A stretch of 64,000 nt of DNA from UBA8190 sp003453695 (GCA_036796975.1 DAIRBY010000005.1:26011-90010); one strand, 5' to 3'; counted from the stretch's first letter, positions 41,357 to 50,287 are shown. The notes: a model not told the origin generated them from the sequence alone. Numbers and translations: made by a program.

Positions 41357-42912
41357 GACGCTCCCTTCTCGCTGCGCTCGGTCGACGCCGGTGCGGGGGA
41401 CTCCGTCCGCTCCTGGCGCAGGCGAGCCTTCAACACTTTGCCATTGGGCTCCCGGGGAAGCTCGTCGACGAACTCGATGGTCCGGGGCAGCTTGAAGTCG
41501 GCGAGGCGTCCGGCCAGCCGCCGGCGCAGCTCCGACTCGTCCCGGGGCATGCCGGGGCGGAGCTCGACCACGGCGTGGACGCGCTGGCCCATGCGCTCGT
41601 CGGGCAGGCCGAACACGGCCGCGTCCACCACGTCCGGCTCCTCGACGAGCGCCGACTCCACCTCGGCGGGATAGATGTTGACCCCGCCCGACAGGATGAG
41701 GTCGGTGCGGCGGTCGGCCAGGAACAGATATCCGTCCTCGTCCAGCCAACCCATGTCCCCGACCGTGAAGCAGCCGTCGCGCCAGGCGGCGCCTGTCTTC
41801 TCGGGGTCGTTGTGGTACTCGAAACCCCGCCCGGCGAAGGCCGACACGTAGATGACACCCACCTCCCCGGTGGGCAACTCGTTCCCGGCGTCGTCGAGGA
41901 TGCGCACGGTGAGCCCAGGGAACGGCCGCCCCACGCTTCCGGGCTTCTGGAGCCACTCTTCGGGTGAGATGACCGTGGCCATGCCTTCGCTGGCGCCGTA
42001 GTACTCCCACACCGTGCCCGGCGGGAAGACGTCCATGATGCGCCGCTTCACCGCCACGGGGCACGGTGCGGCGGCGTGCTGGACCTTGCGCACGCTGGAG
42101 AGGTCGAAGGACTGCCAGTCGGCTTCGAGGATGCGGATGAACTGTGCCGGCACCATCTGCGACGTGGTGACGCGCTCACGCTCGATGAGCCTGAGCGCCT
42201 CGGTGGCGTCCCACCGCTCCATGACCACCACCGTCGCCCCCTCGACGAGGTGCATGAGGGCGTAGGCACTGGGGGCGGTGTGGTACACGGGGCCGCACAT
42301 GAGATGCACGTCGTCGGCGGTGAATCCCCAGAAGGAGGCGAACGGACTGGGCGGGGCAACGGTGGCGGGCTCGGGCGGGGGACGCACGATGCCCTTGGGG
42401 CGTCCGGTCGTCCCCGAGGTGTAGGTCATGGCGATGACGGGGGACTCCAGGTAATCGTTGCGCGGGGGGGCCTTGGCAGCGGGATCGTCGGGGTCGACAC
42501 CCTCTGCGGTGAGCGAGGCCACCCCGGTGCGGCGCGCCGCTTCGCCTGCAGCCGTTGAGCCGTCGTGCACCACCGCACCCGCCCCGGAGTCGGTCACGAG
42601 ATACGCCACCTCGTCGGCGGTGAGCCGGGTGTTCACCGGGACGACGAGGCCCCCGAGGCGGGTCACGCCGTGCCAGGCGGCGAGGACGTCCACCCCGTTG
42701 CCGAGCGCCACCGCCACCCTGCTCCCGGGCTCGGGGACATGGAGGACGAGGGCGTGGGCCCAGGCGTTGGCGAGCCGGTCGAACTCCCCGAAGGTGACCC
42801 GCCGATCCCCGAAGACCAGGGCGACCCGCTCGGGCTGAACCCGGGCGATCGCCGACACCCCTCGGGTGCCCGGCGGCAGATGACCCTGGTCGTCGGGGGT
42901 GCGTCCGCCCAT
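41353..42912 (-). CDS. AMP-dependent acyl-CoA synthetase
   Basis: The 519-residue protein has all adenylation motifs: MTYTSGTTGRPKGIV, YYGASEGMATV, FTVGDMGWLDEDG, LILSGGVNIYPAEVE and the terminal PNGKVLKARL lysine. It forms acyl-CoA from an acid. I start at ATG 42912 (MGGRTPDD). TACACT ends ten bases upstream, suggesting a leaderless message, and operator site 7 lies 26-41 bases upstream. It heads a two-gene operon with the ALDH and diverges from the amidohydrolase/monooxygenase operon. Confidence 0.9.
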   Translation of the reverse strand: MGGRTPDDQGHLPPGTRGVSAIARVQPERVALVFGDRRVTFGEFDRLANAWAHALVLHVPEPGSRVAVALGNGVDVLAAWHGVTRLGGLVVPVNTRLTADEVAYLVTDSGAGAVVHDGSTAAGEAARRTGVASLTAEGVDPDDPAAKAPPRNDYLESPVIAMTYTSGTTGRPKGIVRPPPEPATVAPPSPFASFWGFTADDVHLMCGPVYHTAPSAYALMHLVEGATVVVMERWDATEALRLIERERVTTSQMVPAQFIRILEADWQSFDLSSVRKVQHAAAPCPVAVKRRIMDVFPPGTVWEYYGASEGMATVISPEEWLQKPGSVGRPFPGLTVRILDDAGNELPTGEVGVIYVSAFAGRGFEYHNDPEKTGAAWRDGCFTVGDMGWLDEDGYLFLADRRTDLILSGGVNIYPAEVESALVEEPDVVDAAVFGLPDERMGQRVHAVVELRPGMPRDESELRRRLAGRLADFKLPRTIEFVDELPREPNGKVLKARLRQERTESPAPASTERSEKGAS

Positions 42913-42921
42913 GAAGGCCCC

Positions 42922-42927
42922 AGTGTA
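42922..42927 (-). promoter_or_regulatory. -10 element TACACT of the acyl-CoA synthetase
   Basis: TACACT on the minus strand ends ten bases before ATG 42912. Operator site 7 ends ten bases upstream of it, between the -35 and -10 positions. Confidence 0.45.
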
Positions 42928-42937
42928 GGACGTGTGC

Positions 42938-42953
42938 CTGACACGAGTGTCAG
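42938..42953. promoter_or_regulatory. CTGAC-N6-GTCAG operator, site 7 (best palindrome)
   Basis: CTGACACGAGTGTCAG is extended by one pair on each side into a perfect 8-2-8 palindrome (42937-42954). It lies between divergent acyl-CoA synthetase and amidohydrolase operons and abuts -10-like sequences on both sides. Confidence 0.8.
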
Positions 42954-42956
42954 GTA

Positions 42957-42962
42957 TAAAAT
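42957..42962 (+). promoter_or_regulatory. -10-like TAAAAT for the monooxygenase operon
   Basis: An AT-rich TATAAAAT (42955-42962) directly follows operator site 7. It would place the transcription start near 42969, about 85 bases before ATG 43055. Confidence 0.45.
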
Positions 42963-43054
42963 CAGGTGGCTGACGGGAAGCGGGGAGCCGCGTGGACGCT
43001 TCCGAGGCGGCACCGCCGGTCCCGGCGGGCGAGCCCAGGATGCAGGAGGAGCCC

Positions 43055-44329
43055 ATGCAGGCAGAAGAGCTGATCCTCGTCAGCGTCGACGACCACGTGG
43101 TCGAGCCGCCCGACATGTTCGAGGGGCGGGTCCCGGCCAAGTGGAAGGGGCGAGAGCCCCGGGTGGTGCACAAGGACGACGGCACCGACGTCTGGTCCTA
43201 CGAGGGCAACGAGATCCCCAACGTGGGCCTGAACGCCGTGGTGGGGCGGCCCCCCGAGGAGTACGGCATCGAGCCCACCTCCTTCGAGGAGATGCGGCCG
43301 GGCTGCTACGACATCAACGAGCGGGTCCGGGACATGAACGCCAACGGGGTGCTCGGGTCCATGTGCTTCCCGTCCTTCGTGCAGTTCTGCGGCCAGCTCT
43401 TCGCCCGCACCGAGGACAAGGAGCTGGCCCTCGACATGCTCCGGGCCTACAACGACTGGCATGCAGAGTCGTGGTGCGGCGCCTACCCGGGCCGCTTCAT
43501 CCCGCTCTCCATCCCCCCCATCTGGGACCCGGCCCTCATGGCCGACGAGGTGCGGCGCATGGCGAAGAAGGGCTGCCACGCCGTGACGTTCTCGGAGAAC
43601 CCCTCCAAGCTCGGATGGCCCAGCTTCCACTCGCCGCACTGGGACCCGTTCTGGGCGGCGTGCGCCGACGAGGGCACGGTGGTGTGCCTGCACATCGGGT
43701 CGTCCTCGACCCTGGCCATCACCGCCCCCGACGCCCCCTTCGACGTGCTCATCGCCCTGCAGCCGGTGAACATCATCCAGTGCGCGGCGGACCTGCTCTT
43801 CTCCCCCGTACTGCGCAAGTACCCGACACTGCGCGTCGCCCTGTCCGAGGGCGGCATCGGGTGGATCCCCTACTTCTTGGAGCGCGTGGACTACGTCTAC
43901 GCCCATCACAAGGCGTGGACGGGCCAGGACTTCGGGGACATGCTCCCGAGCCAGGTGTTCAAGGAGCGCATCGTCACCTGCTTCATCGACGACGCCTTCG
44001 GGGTGGAGAACCGCCATCACCTCGAGCTTGACAACGTGTGCTGGGAGTGCGACTACCCCCACTCCGACTCCACCTGGCCCAACGCCCCCGAGATCGCCAT
44101 GAAGTACCTGGCCGGCGTGCCCGACGGCGAGGTGGACAAGATCACGCATGAAAACGCCATGCGCCTGTTCCGCTTCGACCCCTTCTCGGTGCGGCCCCGG
44201 GAGCAGTGCACGGTGCAGGCGCTTCGGGCCGAGGCCACCGACGTCGACGTGTCGCTGCGCCCCCGGCGCGCCGACGGAGCCCGCAAGCCGACCCTGGCCG
44301 CCGACCTCGGGAAGCTGGCCAGCCGGTAG
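43055..44329 (+). CDS. Amidohydrolase family 2 protein
   Basis: The 424-residue protein begins MQAEELILVSVDDHVVEPPD, then MFEGRVP, with RPGCYDINERV, VCLHIGSS and ECDYPHSDSTWP as metal-site blocks. It is the paralogue of 8084-9301. I chose ATG 43055 because AGGAGG lies five bases upstream. It opens a plus-strand operon followed by a Baeyer-Villiger-type monooxygenase. The tail after about residue 375 (RFDPFSVRPREQ onward) is longer than in the paralogue and low in recognisable motif. Confidence 0.88.
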   Translation: MQAEELILVSVDDHVVEPPDMFEGRVPAKWKGREPRVVHKDDGTDVWSYEGNEIPNVGLNAVVGRPPEEYGIEPTSFEEMRPGCYDINERVRDMNANGVLGSMCFPSFVQFCGQLFARTEDKELALDMLRAYNDWHAESWCGAYPGRFIPLSIPPIWDPALMADEVRRMAKKGCHAVTFSENPSKLGWPSFHSPHWDPFWAACADEGTVVCLHIGSSSTLAITAPDAPFDVLIALQPVNIIQCAADLLFSPVLRKYPTLRVALSEGGIGWIPYFLERVDYVYAHHKAWTGQDFGDMLPSQVFKERIVTCFIDDAFGVENRHHLELDNVCWECDYPHSDSTWPNAPEIAMKYLAGVPDGEVDKITHENAMRLFRFDPFSVRPREQCTVQALRAEATDVDVSLRPRRADGARKPTLAADLGKLASR

Positions 44330-44348
44330 CGGCGAACCGGCCTCCCCG

Positions 44349-46154
44349 ATGACGACCTTCGATCCAGACGCCGTTCACGCCAAATATCTGGCCGAGCGCG
44401 ACAAGCGCCTCGTGCCGGGCCGCACCGACATCCGCGACCTGCGGTCCGACGCCTTCTTCGCCCGCTTCCGCGACGACCCCTTCACCCCGACCGTGCCCCG
44501 CCACCCGGTCACCGACGAGGTCGACGTCGTCATCGTGGGCGGGGGGATCGCCGGTGTCCTGGCCGGAGCCCAGCTGCGCAAGGCCGGACTCGAGCGCATC
44601 CGCATCGTCGACGAGGCGGGCGGGATCGGGGGCACCTGGTACTGGAACCAGTACCCGGGGGTGATGTGCGACGTCGAGTCGTACATCTACATCCCCATGC
44701 TGGAGGAGCTCGGCTACGTCCCCCGGCACCGCTACGCCTTCGGCGAGGAGATCCTGGGCTGCCTCCAGGCCATCGCCGAGCGCTTCGACCTGGTGGACGA
44801 GGCCCTGTTCCACACCAGGGTCACCCGGGCCGAGTGGGACGACGACGCGGCGCGGTGGCGGGTCCACACCGACCGGGGCGACGAGGTCACGAGCCGCTAC
44901 TACGTCCTCGCCGTCGGGATCCTGAACCTCATGAAGCTCCCCGCCATCGCCGGCATGGAGGACTTCGCCGGACATTCCTTCCACACCGCCCGCTGGGACT
45001 ACGCCTACACCGGCGGCGGGCCGCACGAGCCGCTCACCGGACTGGCCGACAAGACAGTCGCCCTGGTCGGCACCGGAGCGAGCGGCATCCAGTGCCTGCC
45101 GCCGCTGGCCGCCGCGGCCAAGCACGTGTACGTGCTCCAGCGCACGCCGTCGGCGGTGGGTGAGCGGGGCAACCGGCCCACCGACCCGGGATTCGCTGCA
45201 GGGCTGCGGCCGGGCTGGCAGCAGGACCGCATGGACAACTTCCAGGGCATCATCCTGGGCAAGGCGGTGGACGGCGACCTGGTGGACGACGGGTGGACGC
45301 ACCACTGGGCGGCGGTGCACAACCCGCCCCGGCGCAAGGGCATGACGCCGGCGGAGATCATGCGCGCCGCCGAGGAGGTCGACTTCGAGATCATGGAGCA
45401 GCACCGGCGCCGGGTGGAGGCGCTGGTGGGCGACGCCCAAAAGGCCGCCGTCTTGAAGCCCTACTACCGCTATCTGTGCAAGCGGCCCTGCTTCCACGAC
45501 GAGTATCTGCCGGCGTTCAACAACGAGAACGTCACGCTCATCGACTGCCCGGCGGGGATCGAGCGCATCACCGAGCGGGGCCCGGTCGTGGGCGGACACC
45601 AGTACGACGTCGACTGCATCATCTACGGCACCGGCTTCGAGCCCGAGCTCACTCCTCTCTTCCGCCGCGCCGGTCACGACATCGTGGGACGGGGCGGGGT
45701 CACTCTGGCGGAGAAATGGGCCGACGGCGCCGCCAGCTTGTTCGGGATGATGAGCCGGGGCTTTCCCAACATGTTCGTCATGCCGGCTCCCGGACAGCAG
45801 GCGGTGGTCACCGTCAACTACACGCAACTGGCCGTGTTCGGCGCCGAGTTCCTCGGGGCCACGGTGGCGTTGCTGGAGCGAAAGGGGGTCGAGGCCTTCG
45901 ACGTGAGCGCCGAGGCCGAAGAGGCGTGGACACAGAAGATCGTCGACTCCTTCGTCGACCCGAGCATCGTGATGTCCGCCTGCACCCCGTCCCGACTCAA
46001 CAACGAGGGCCACCCCGAGCAGATGAACCCCCGCAACGGGAATTACGGCCGGGGCATGGGTGACTGGTTCGGCTACCGGGAGCTACTCCAGCGGTGGCTG
46101 GGGGCGGGCACGTTCGAGGGCCTGGAGACCGACGTCCGGTCCACGGCGTCGTGA
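44349..46154 (+). CDS. Baeyer-Villiger-type flavin monooxygenase
   Basis: The 601-residue protein has an N-terminal extension of about 55 residues, an FAD Rossmann motif VVIVGGGIAG, GGTWYWNQYPGVMCDVES, and the Baeyer-Villiger fingerprint FAGHSFHTARWD (FxGxxxHxxxW). GTGASGIQ is the NADPH-binding motif and YGTGFE the late one. It inserts oxygen next to a ketone, giving an ester or lactone, with FAD, NADPH and O2. The start is ATG 44349, 19 bases after the amidohydrolase. Neighbouring SDR and lactonase-like genes fit ketone formation and lactone opening. Confidence 0.9.
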   Translation: MTTFDPDAVHAKYLAERDKRLVPGRTDIRDLRSDAFFARFRDDPFTPTVPRHPVTDEVDVVIVGGGIAGVLAGAQLRKAGLERIRIVDEAGGIGGTWYWNQYPGVMCDVESYIYIPMLEELGYVPRHRYAFGEEILGCLQAIAERFDLVDEALFHTRVTRAEWDDDAARWRVHTDRGDEVTSRYYVLAVGILNLMKLPAIAGMEDFAGHSFHTARWDYAYTGGGPHEPLTGLADKTVALVGTGASGIQCLPPLAAAAKHVYVLQRTPSAVGERGNRPTDPGFAAGLRPGWQQDRMDNFQGIILGKAVDGDLVDDGWTHHWAAVHNPPRRKGMTPAEIMRAAEEVDFEIMEQHRRRVEALVGDAQKAAVLKPYYRYLCKRPCFHDEYLPAFNNENVTLIDCPAGIERITERGPVVGGHQYDVDCIIYGTGFEPELTPLFRRAGHDIVGRGGVTLAEKWADGAASLFGMMSRGFPNMFVMPAPGQQAVVTVNYTQLAVFGAEFLGATVALLERKGVEAFDVSAEAEEAWTQKIVDSFVDPSIVMSACTPSRLNNEGHPEQMNPRNGNYGRGMGDWFGYRELLQRWLGAGTFEGLETDVRSTAS

Positions 46155-47818
46155 GCGGGAGGCAGCAGGTCGCCGTGGTGACCGGCGGCGGGGGCGGCAT
46201 CGGGGCGGCCGTCGCCGAAGAGCTGGGACGAAGCGGCTGGTTCGTGGTCACCGTCGACCCGCTCGTGAGCCTGGACGGCGCCGAGCGGCTCCCCGAACCG
46301 CAGGAGACCACGGCCGGCCGCATCGTGGCGGCGGGAGGATCGGCTCGGGCCTCGTCGGTGTCGGTGACCGACGCCGAGGCGGTCCGGGGCCTGTTCGAGG
46401 AGCTGGCCGAGGAGCGCGGCGGGGTGGACGCCGTGGTCAACGTGGCGGGCATCACCAGGCAGACCTACTTCGCCTCCGGCACCGAGGAGGACTGGCTGGC
46501 AGTGCTCGGCGTGCACCTCCAGGGCTATCTGAACGTGCTCCACGCCGCCCTGCCGGTCATGGCCGCCGCCGGACACGGCCGCATCCTCGGCGTGACCTCC
46601 GGCTCGGGCTGGCGGGCGGCCGATGCCGGCGCCTACAGCTGCGCCAAGCGCGCCGTGGCCGCCATCACCTGGCAGTTCGGTTCGCACGCCCCGCCTGGGG
46701 TGGCCGTGAACGCCGTGTCTCCCATCGCCGCCACCCGCATGGTGGCCGCCGCCGTGGAGCGCGCCAAGCAGGCGGGCACCAGCGGCGGCGGGGGCGGGCT
46801 GTCGCTGTTCAAAGCCATGCCGGGGCCCGAGCACCTGGGGCCGCTCTGCGCCCATCTCGTCGGCGACGAATTCGGGTGGTGCCGCGGCCAGGTGCTCTTC
46901 GCCGGGGGCTCGGAGGTCGCCGTGGTCGACCGACCCCGCCTGCTCGAGGTGGTGCGCACCGAGGAGGTGGGCCGCCTGGATGCGGTGCTCGACGCCGTCC
47001 TCCCGAGCGCCTTCGCCACGGCCGAGTCCTCCCAGGCCACCGAGGGGGGCGGGAACCCTCGCTTCGGCTCGATCTTCGACGAGCCGGCTCCCCCCGAGCC
47101 GGGACCCGCCCACGTGCAGTCCTGTGCGGTCGTCTCCGACCGCCCCGAGCTCGCCGACGCCGTCACCGCCGCCCTCGAGGCCAGGGTGGTGGCCTGTCAC
47201 CGGGTCGAGGTGGCCCAGGGCTTCGACGGCGCCGCCAAGGCGCTGCGCGCCCTGGCCGAGTCAGCCGGGCCTGTCGACGCCGTGGTCGTCGCCCTGAGCG
47301 GCGGCCCCCCCGACGCCGGCGCGCCGGACGGCTGGCAGCGCGTGCTCGCCGAGCACGGCCGCATCGTCGACGACATCCACGCCGACGCGGCGTGGGGGCG
47401 CGCCGCCTCCGACTACTCCGCCGATGCCGGCCGGCCGCTGCGGCTCGTGACCCTCACCGACGCCACCACGGCCGGGGGCCGCAGCCGGGCCCAGGCCTCG
47501 GCGCAGCTGTCCCGGGCGGCAGCGGGCGGCAGCGGGGGGCGGGTCGCCGCCTTCGCCATCAGCGTGGAAGGGCGCGAAGCCGCAGCGGCTCGGCCGGCCG
47601 GAGCGCTCGTGGCCCAGCTGCTGTGCCGCCCCGACGCCGCCGCCCTGGCCGGAGCCGAGCTGGTGGTGGGAGCGGGCTGGATCGGGCTGCGCAGCCACCC
47701 CCGCCCTCTGGGCAGCGTGATCTTCGGCGGGCCGGCCGTCCCCGAGTGGCTGGACGACACCCTCCGGGAGATGGCCGGCGACGGCACCCCTGTCACCGCC
47801 GAGTCCCCCCCACCTTGA
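46151..47818 (+). CDS. SDR with a second, degenerate Rossmann-like domain
   Basis: The 555-residue protein is about twice the usual SDR length. Residues 1-270 form a normal SDR (VVTGGGGGIG, NVAGITRQ, VTSGSGW, catalytic YSCAK near 160). After a linker (about 280-325), residues about 325-540 look like a second SDR-type fold (VDAVVVALSGGP, LRLVTLTDATTAGGRSRAQA, GGRVAAFAISVEG) without glycine motif or Tyr-Lys pair. It probably oxidises an alcohol next to the monooxygenase, with the C-terminal half structural or for dimerisation. GTG start overlaps the monooxygenase stop. Confidence 0.82.
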   Translation: MSGRQQVAVVTGGGGGIGAAVAEELGRSGWFVVTVDPLVSLDGAERLPEPQETTAGRIVAAGGSARASSVSVTDAEAVRGLFEELAEERGGVDAVVNVAGITRQTYFASGTEEDWLAVLGVHLQGYLNVLHAALPVMAAAGHGRILGVTSGSGWRAADAGAYSCAKRAVAAITWQFGSHAPPGVAVNAVSPIAATRMVAAAVERAKQAGTSGGGGGLSLFKAMPGPEHLGPLCAHLVGDEFGWCRGQVLFAGGSEVAVVDRPRLLEVVRTEEVGRLDAVLDAVLPSAFATAESSQATEGGGNPRFGSIFDEPAPPEPGPAHVQSCAVVSDRPELADAVTAALEARVVACHRVEVAQGFDGAAKALRALAESAGPVDAVVVALSGGPPDAGAPDGWQRVLAEHGRIVDDIHADAAWGRAASDYSADAGRPLRLVTLTDATTAGGRSRAQASAQLSRAAAGGSGGRVAAFAISVEGREAAAARPAGALVAQLLCRPDAAALAGAELVVGAGWIGLRSHPRPLGSVIFGGPAVPEWLDDTLREMAGDGTPVTAESPPP

Positions 47819-48684
47819 TGGCCAGCCCGCCCGCTCGGGTCGTCGACGCCCACGTGCATCTGTGGGACCCGGCCAGAAGCGACTGGTACCCGTATCTGGC
47901 CCGGCCGCCAGAGGGGGGTGCCGGCGACACCTCGCGGATGTTCCGCCGCTTCGAGCTCGCCACCTATCTCGAGGAGTCGGCGGGGTGGAACGTGGAGAAG
48001 CTCGTGAACGTGGCGGCTGCCACCGGCCGGCACTCGGTGGACGAGACCATCGAGCTCGATGGCACCGGGGCGCGCCACGGCCACCCCGACGGCGTCATCG
48101 GTGGACTGCCCCCCACCGACACGGCGGCCGAGGCCATCGGGCTCATCGACCGCCAGATGGAGGCGACGCGCTTTCGGGGCGTGCGGCCCATGGGCGGGCT
48201 GGAGCGGCCCCTGCCCGATCCCGACGTGCTCCGGGCGCTCGCCGAACGGGCGCTCGTGTTCGAGGTCATGACGCACCCCGATCACCTCCAGCCGGCGGCA
48301 CGGGGTCTGGCCGGCTTCGAGGACCTGGTGGTCGTGGTCGAACACACCGGGTGGCCACGTACCGATTCCGGAGAAGAGCGCGCCCTGTGGCGGGCCGGCA
48401 TCGACGCCATGGCAGGCGTGGGCGAGAACGTGGTGTGCAAGCTCTCGGGCCTGGCCATGCCGCTTCAGTCCATGGCCGTCGACGCGCTGCGCCCGTGGCT
48501 CGAGTACGCCATCGAGGCGTTCGGCGTCGACCGCTGTCTGTTCGCCAGCAACTTCCCCGTCGACGCCGTGCACGGCACGTTCGACGATCTCTACTCGACC
48601 TTCAGCGACGTCACGGCCGGGCTCGACGACGACGCCCGCCACAAGCTCTTCGCCGCCAACGCCGAGCGCGTGTATCGCATCTAG
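47818..48684 (+). CDS. Lactonase-like amidohydrolase (COG3618 type)
   Basis: The 288-residue protein begins VVDAHVHLWDPARSDWYPYL, a metal-binding HxH as in fuconolactonase-like TIM barrels, then VVEHTGWP, CKLSGLAMP and ASNFPVDAVHG carrying the late aspartate region. Family members hydrolyse sugar lactones and related cyclic esters such as 2-pyrone-4,6-dicarboxylate. Placed directly after the monooxygenase and SDR (TGATG overlap with the latter), a role in opening the lactone is attractive but inferred. Confidence 0.85.
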   Translation: MASPPARVVDAHVHLWDPARSDWYPYLARPPEGGAGDTSRMFRRFELATYLEESAGWNVEKLVNVAAATGRHSVDETIELDGTGARHGHPDGVIGGLPPTDTAAEAIGLIDRQMEATRFRGVRPMGGLERPLPDPDVLRALAERALVFEVMTHPDHLQPAARGLAGFEDLVVVVEHTGWPRTDSGEERALWRAGIDAMAGVGENVVCKLSGLAMPLQSMAVDALRPWLEYAIEAFGVDRCLFASNFPVDAVHGTFDDLYSTFSDVTAGLDDDARHKLFAANAERVYRI

Positions 48685-48697
48685 GGAAAGGGCGGGC

Positions 48698-50215
48698 ATG
48701 ACGGACTGGACACGGGTGCCGGTGGTGGTGGGTGCCGGCCAGCACACCAACCGGGTGGAGGACCCGCTGGCCGCCCCCGACCCCTTCGAGCTCATGGTGA
48801 CGGCGGCCCGCCGGGCGGCGGCGTCGGCACTGGGCGACGGGCGCGCCGGCGATCTGCTCGGTGGGATCACCCACTGCTACATGGTCCATTCCCTGTCGCT
48901 GCGTCACGGCGACCCGGCCCAGGAGCTCGCCGGCCGCCTGGGTGCCACCCACGCCGAGGCGCGTGTGTCGGGCATGGGGGGCAACATCCCGCAGTGGCTG
49001 GTGAACCGGGCCGCCGAGCAGGTGGCGGCGGGGGCGCGTCCGGTGGTGGCCGTGGTCGGCGCCGAGGCGCTGGCCACCCGGCGACGGGCCAAGCGGGCCG
49101 GCGTGAAGCTCGACTGGCCGGGTGACGGCGGGTGGCCCGAGACGTGGCCGCCGCTCGAGCCCGACCTGGGCGTGCACCCCGCCGAGCGTGCCGCCGGCCT
49201 CGAGCAGGCCACCGCCATGTACGCCCTGGTGGAGACGGCCCTCGCCCATGGCGCCGGCCGGGACCTCGATGCCAACCGCAGCGCCGTCGGAGATCTCATG
49301 TCCAGGCTCAACGCCGTGGCGGCCGGGAACCCCTACTCGTGGTTCGCCGCCCGGCGCAGCGCCGCCGAGATCACCACGGTGACCCCCGACAACCGCATGA
49401 TCTTCCACCCCTACCCCAAGTACGTGAACGCTGTGATGGACGTGGACATGGCGGCGGCGGCGGTCGTCACCGACGCCCAGACGGCGCGGGACTGGGGGCT
49501 CGGCCCCGACGACGTGGTGTACGTGCGGGGATGGGCGGACGCCTCGGACATCTGGTACCTGTCGCAGCGCCCGCGCGTCGAGCACAGCGCCGCCCTTCGA
49601 GCGGCCGCCGCCGCCGCCCTCCAGGTGTCGGGGCTGAGCCTCGAGGACGTCGACGCCTTCGATCTGTACTCCTGCTTCCCGTCCTCGGTGGAGTCGGCCA
49701 TGGAGGCCCTGGGGCTGGGGTCGGAAGCCGACGACGGCCGTCCCCTCACCCTCACGGGGGGTCTGCCCTACCACGGCGGGCCCGGCAGCAACTACGTGAC
49801 GCACGCCGTCGCCAACACCTTCGACTGGCTTCGCAACGGGGGCGGCGAGCACGCCCTCGTGCACGGGAACGGCTACTACCTCACCAAGCACGCCGTCGGC
49901 GTGTACTCCCGCCGCCCGCCGCTAGAGCCGCCTGCCCCCGACGGCGCGCTCCAAGCCCGCCTGGACGCCGCCGCCGAGCCCGTGCCGATCGCTCCCTCAC
50001 TCCCCGGCCCGGCCACCGTCGTCGCCTACACCGTCCCCTTCGACCGCGACGGCGCCACCCTGCCCGGCATGGTGCTGGCCCAGTCGGACGGCCGGCGGGT
50101 GGTGGCCCTGGCCGATCCGTCGCTCACCCATGCGCTGGTCGGCGCCGACGCCGTGGGTGCTCGGGTGGTGCTGGAGGCGCAAGCGGAAGGGCCCGACCAG
50201 GCCCGGCTCGGCTGA
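48698..50215 (+). CDS. Thiolase-fold protein with C-terminal extension, noncanonical active site
   Basis: The 505-residue protein has a thiolase-like core (PVVVGAGQHTNRV, VAVVGAEALATRR, DAFDLYSCFPSSVESAMEALG). The nucleophile region reads SGMGGNIPQWLV with no cysteine, and GGLPYHGGPGSNY replaces GHPxG. Residues about 410-505 form an extra OB-fold-like tail (VVAYTVPFDRDGATLPGMVLAQ) that could substitute for a DUF35 partner. Its reaction may be retro-aldol or another CoA-ester cleavage. It is the last gene of the monooxygenase operon, 13 bases after the lactonase-like gene. Confidence 0.82.
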   Translation: MTDWTRVPVVVGAGQHTNRVEDPLAAPDPFELMVTAARRAAASALGDGRAGDLLGGITHCYMVHSLSLRHGDPAQELAGRLGATHAEARVSGMGGNIPQWLVNRAAEQVAAGARPVVAVVGAEALATRRRAKRAGVKLDWPGDGGWPETWPPLEPDLGVHPAERAAGLEQATAMYALVETALAHGAGRDLDANRSAVGDLMSRLNAVAAGNPYSWFAARRSAAEITTVTPDNRMIFHPYPKYVNAVMDVDMAAAAVVTDAQTARDWGLGPDDVVYVRGWADASDIWYLSQRPRVEHSAALRAAAAAALQVSGLSLEDVDAFDLYSCFPSSVESAMEALGLGSEADDGRPLTLTGGLPYHGGPGSNYVTHAVANTFDWLRNGGGEHALVHGNGYYLTKHAVGVYSRRPPLEPPAPDGALQARLDAAAEPVPIAPSLPGPATVVAYTVPFDRDGATLPGMVLAQSDGRRVVALADPSLTHALVGADAVGARVVLEAQAEGPDQARLG

Positions 50216-50256
50216 TCCGGGCTCGCCGTCGCCGGCGCTGGCGGCCCCGACGGCGG

Positions 50257-50287
50257 TTACTCGGCGATTCGGCGCTTACTCGGCGAT
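50257..50287 (-). repeat. Tandem duplication of the ferredoxin gene end
   Basis: TTACTCGGCGAT occurs at 50257-50268 and 50276-50287 (19-base period), the second copy containing the ferredoxin stop codon. Confidence 0.8.
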
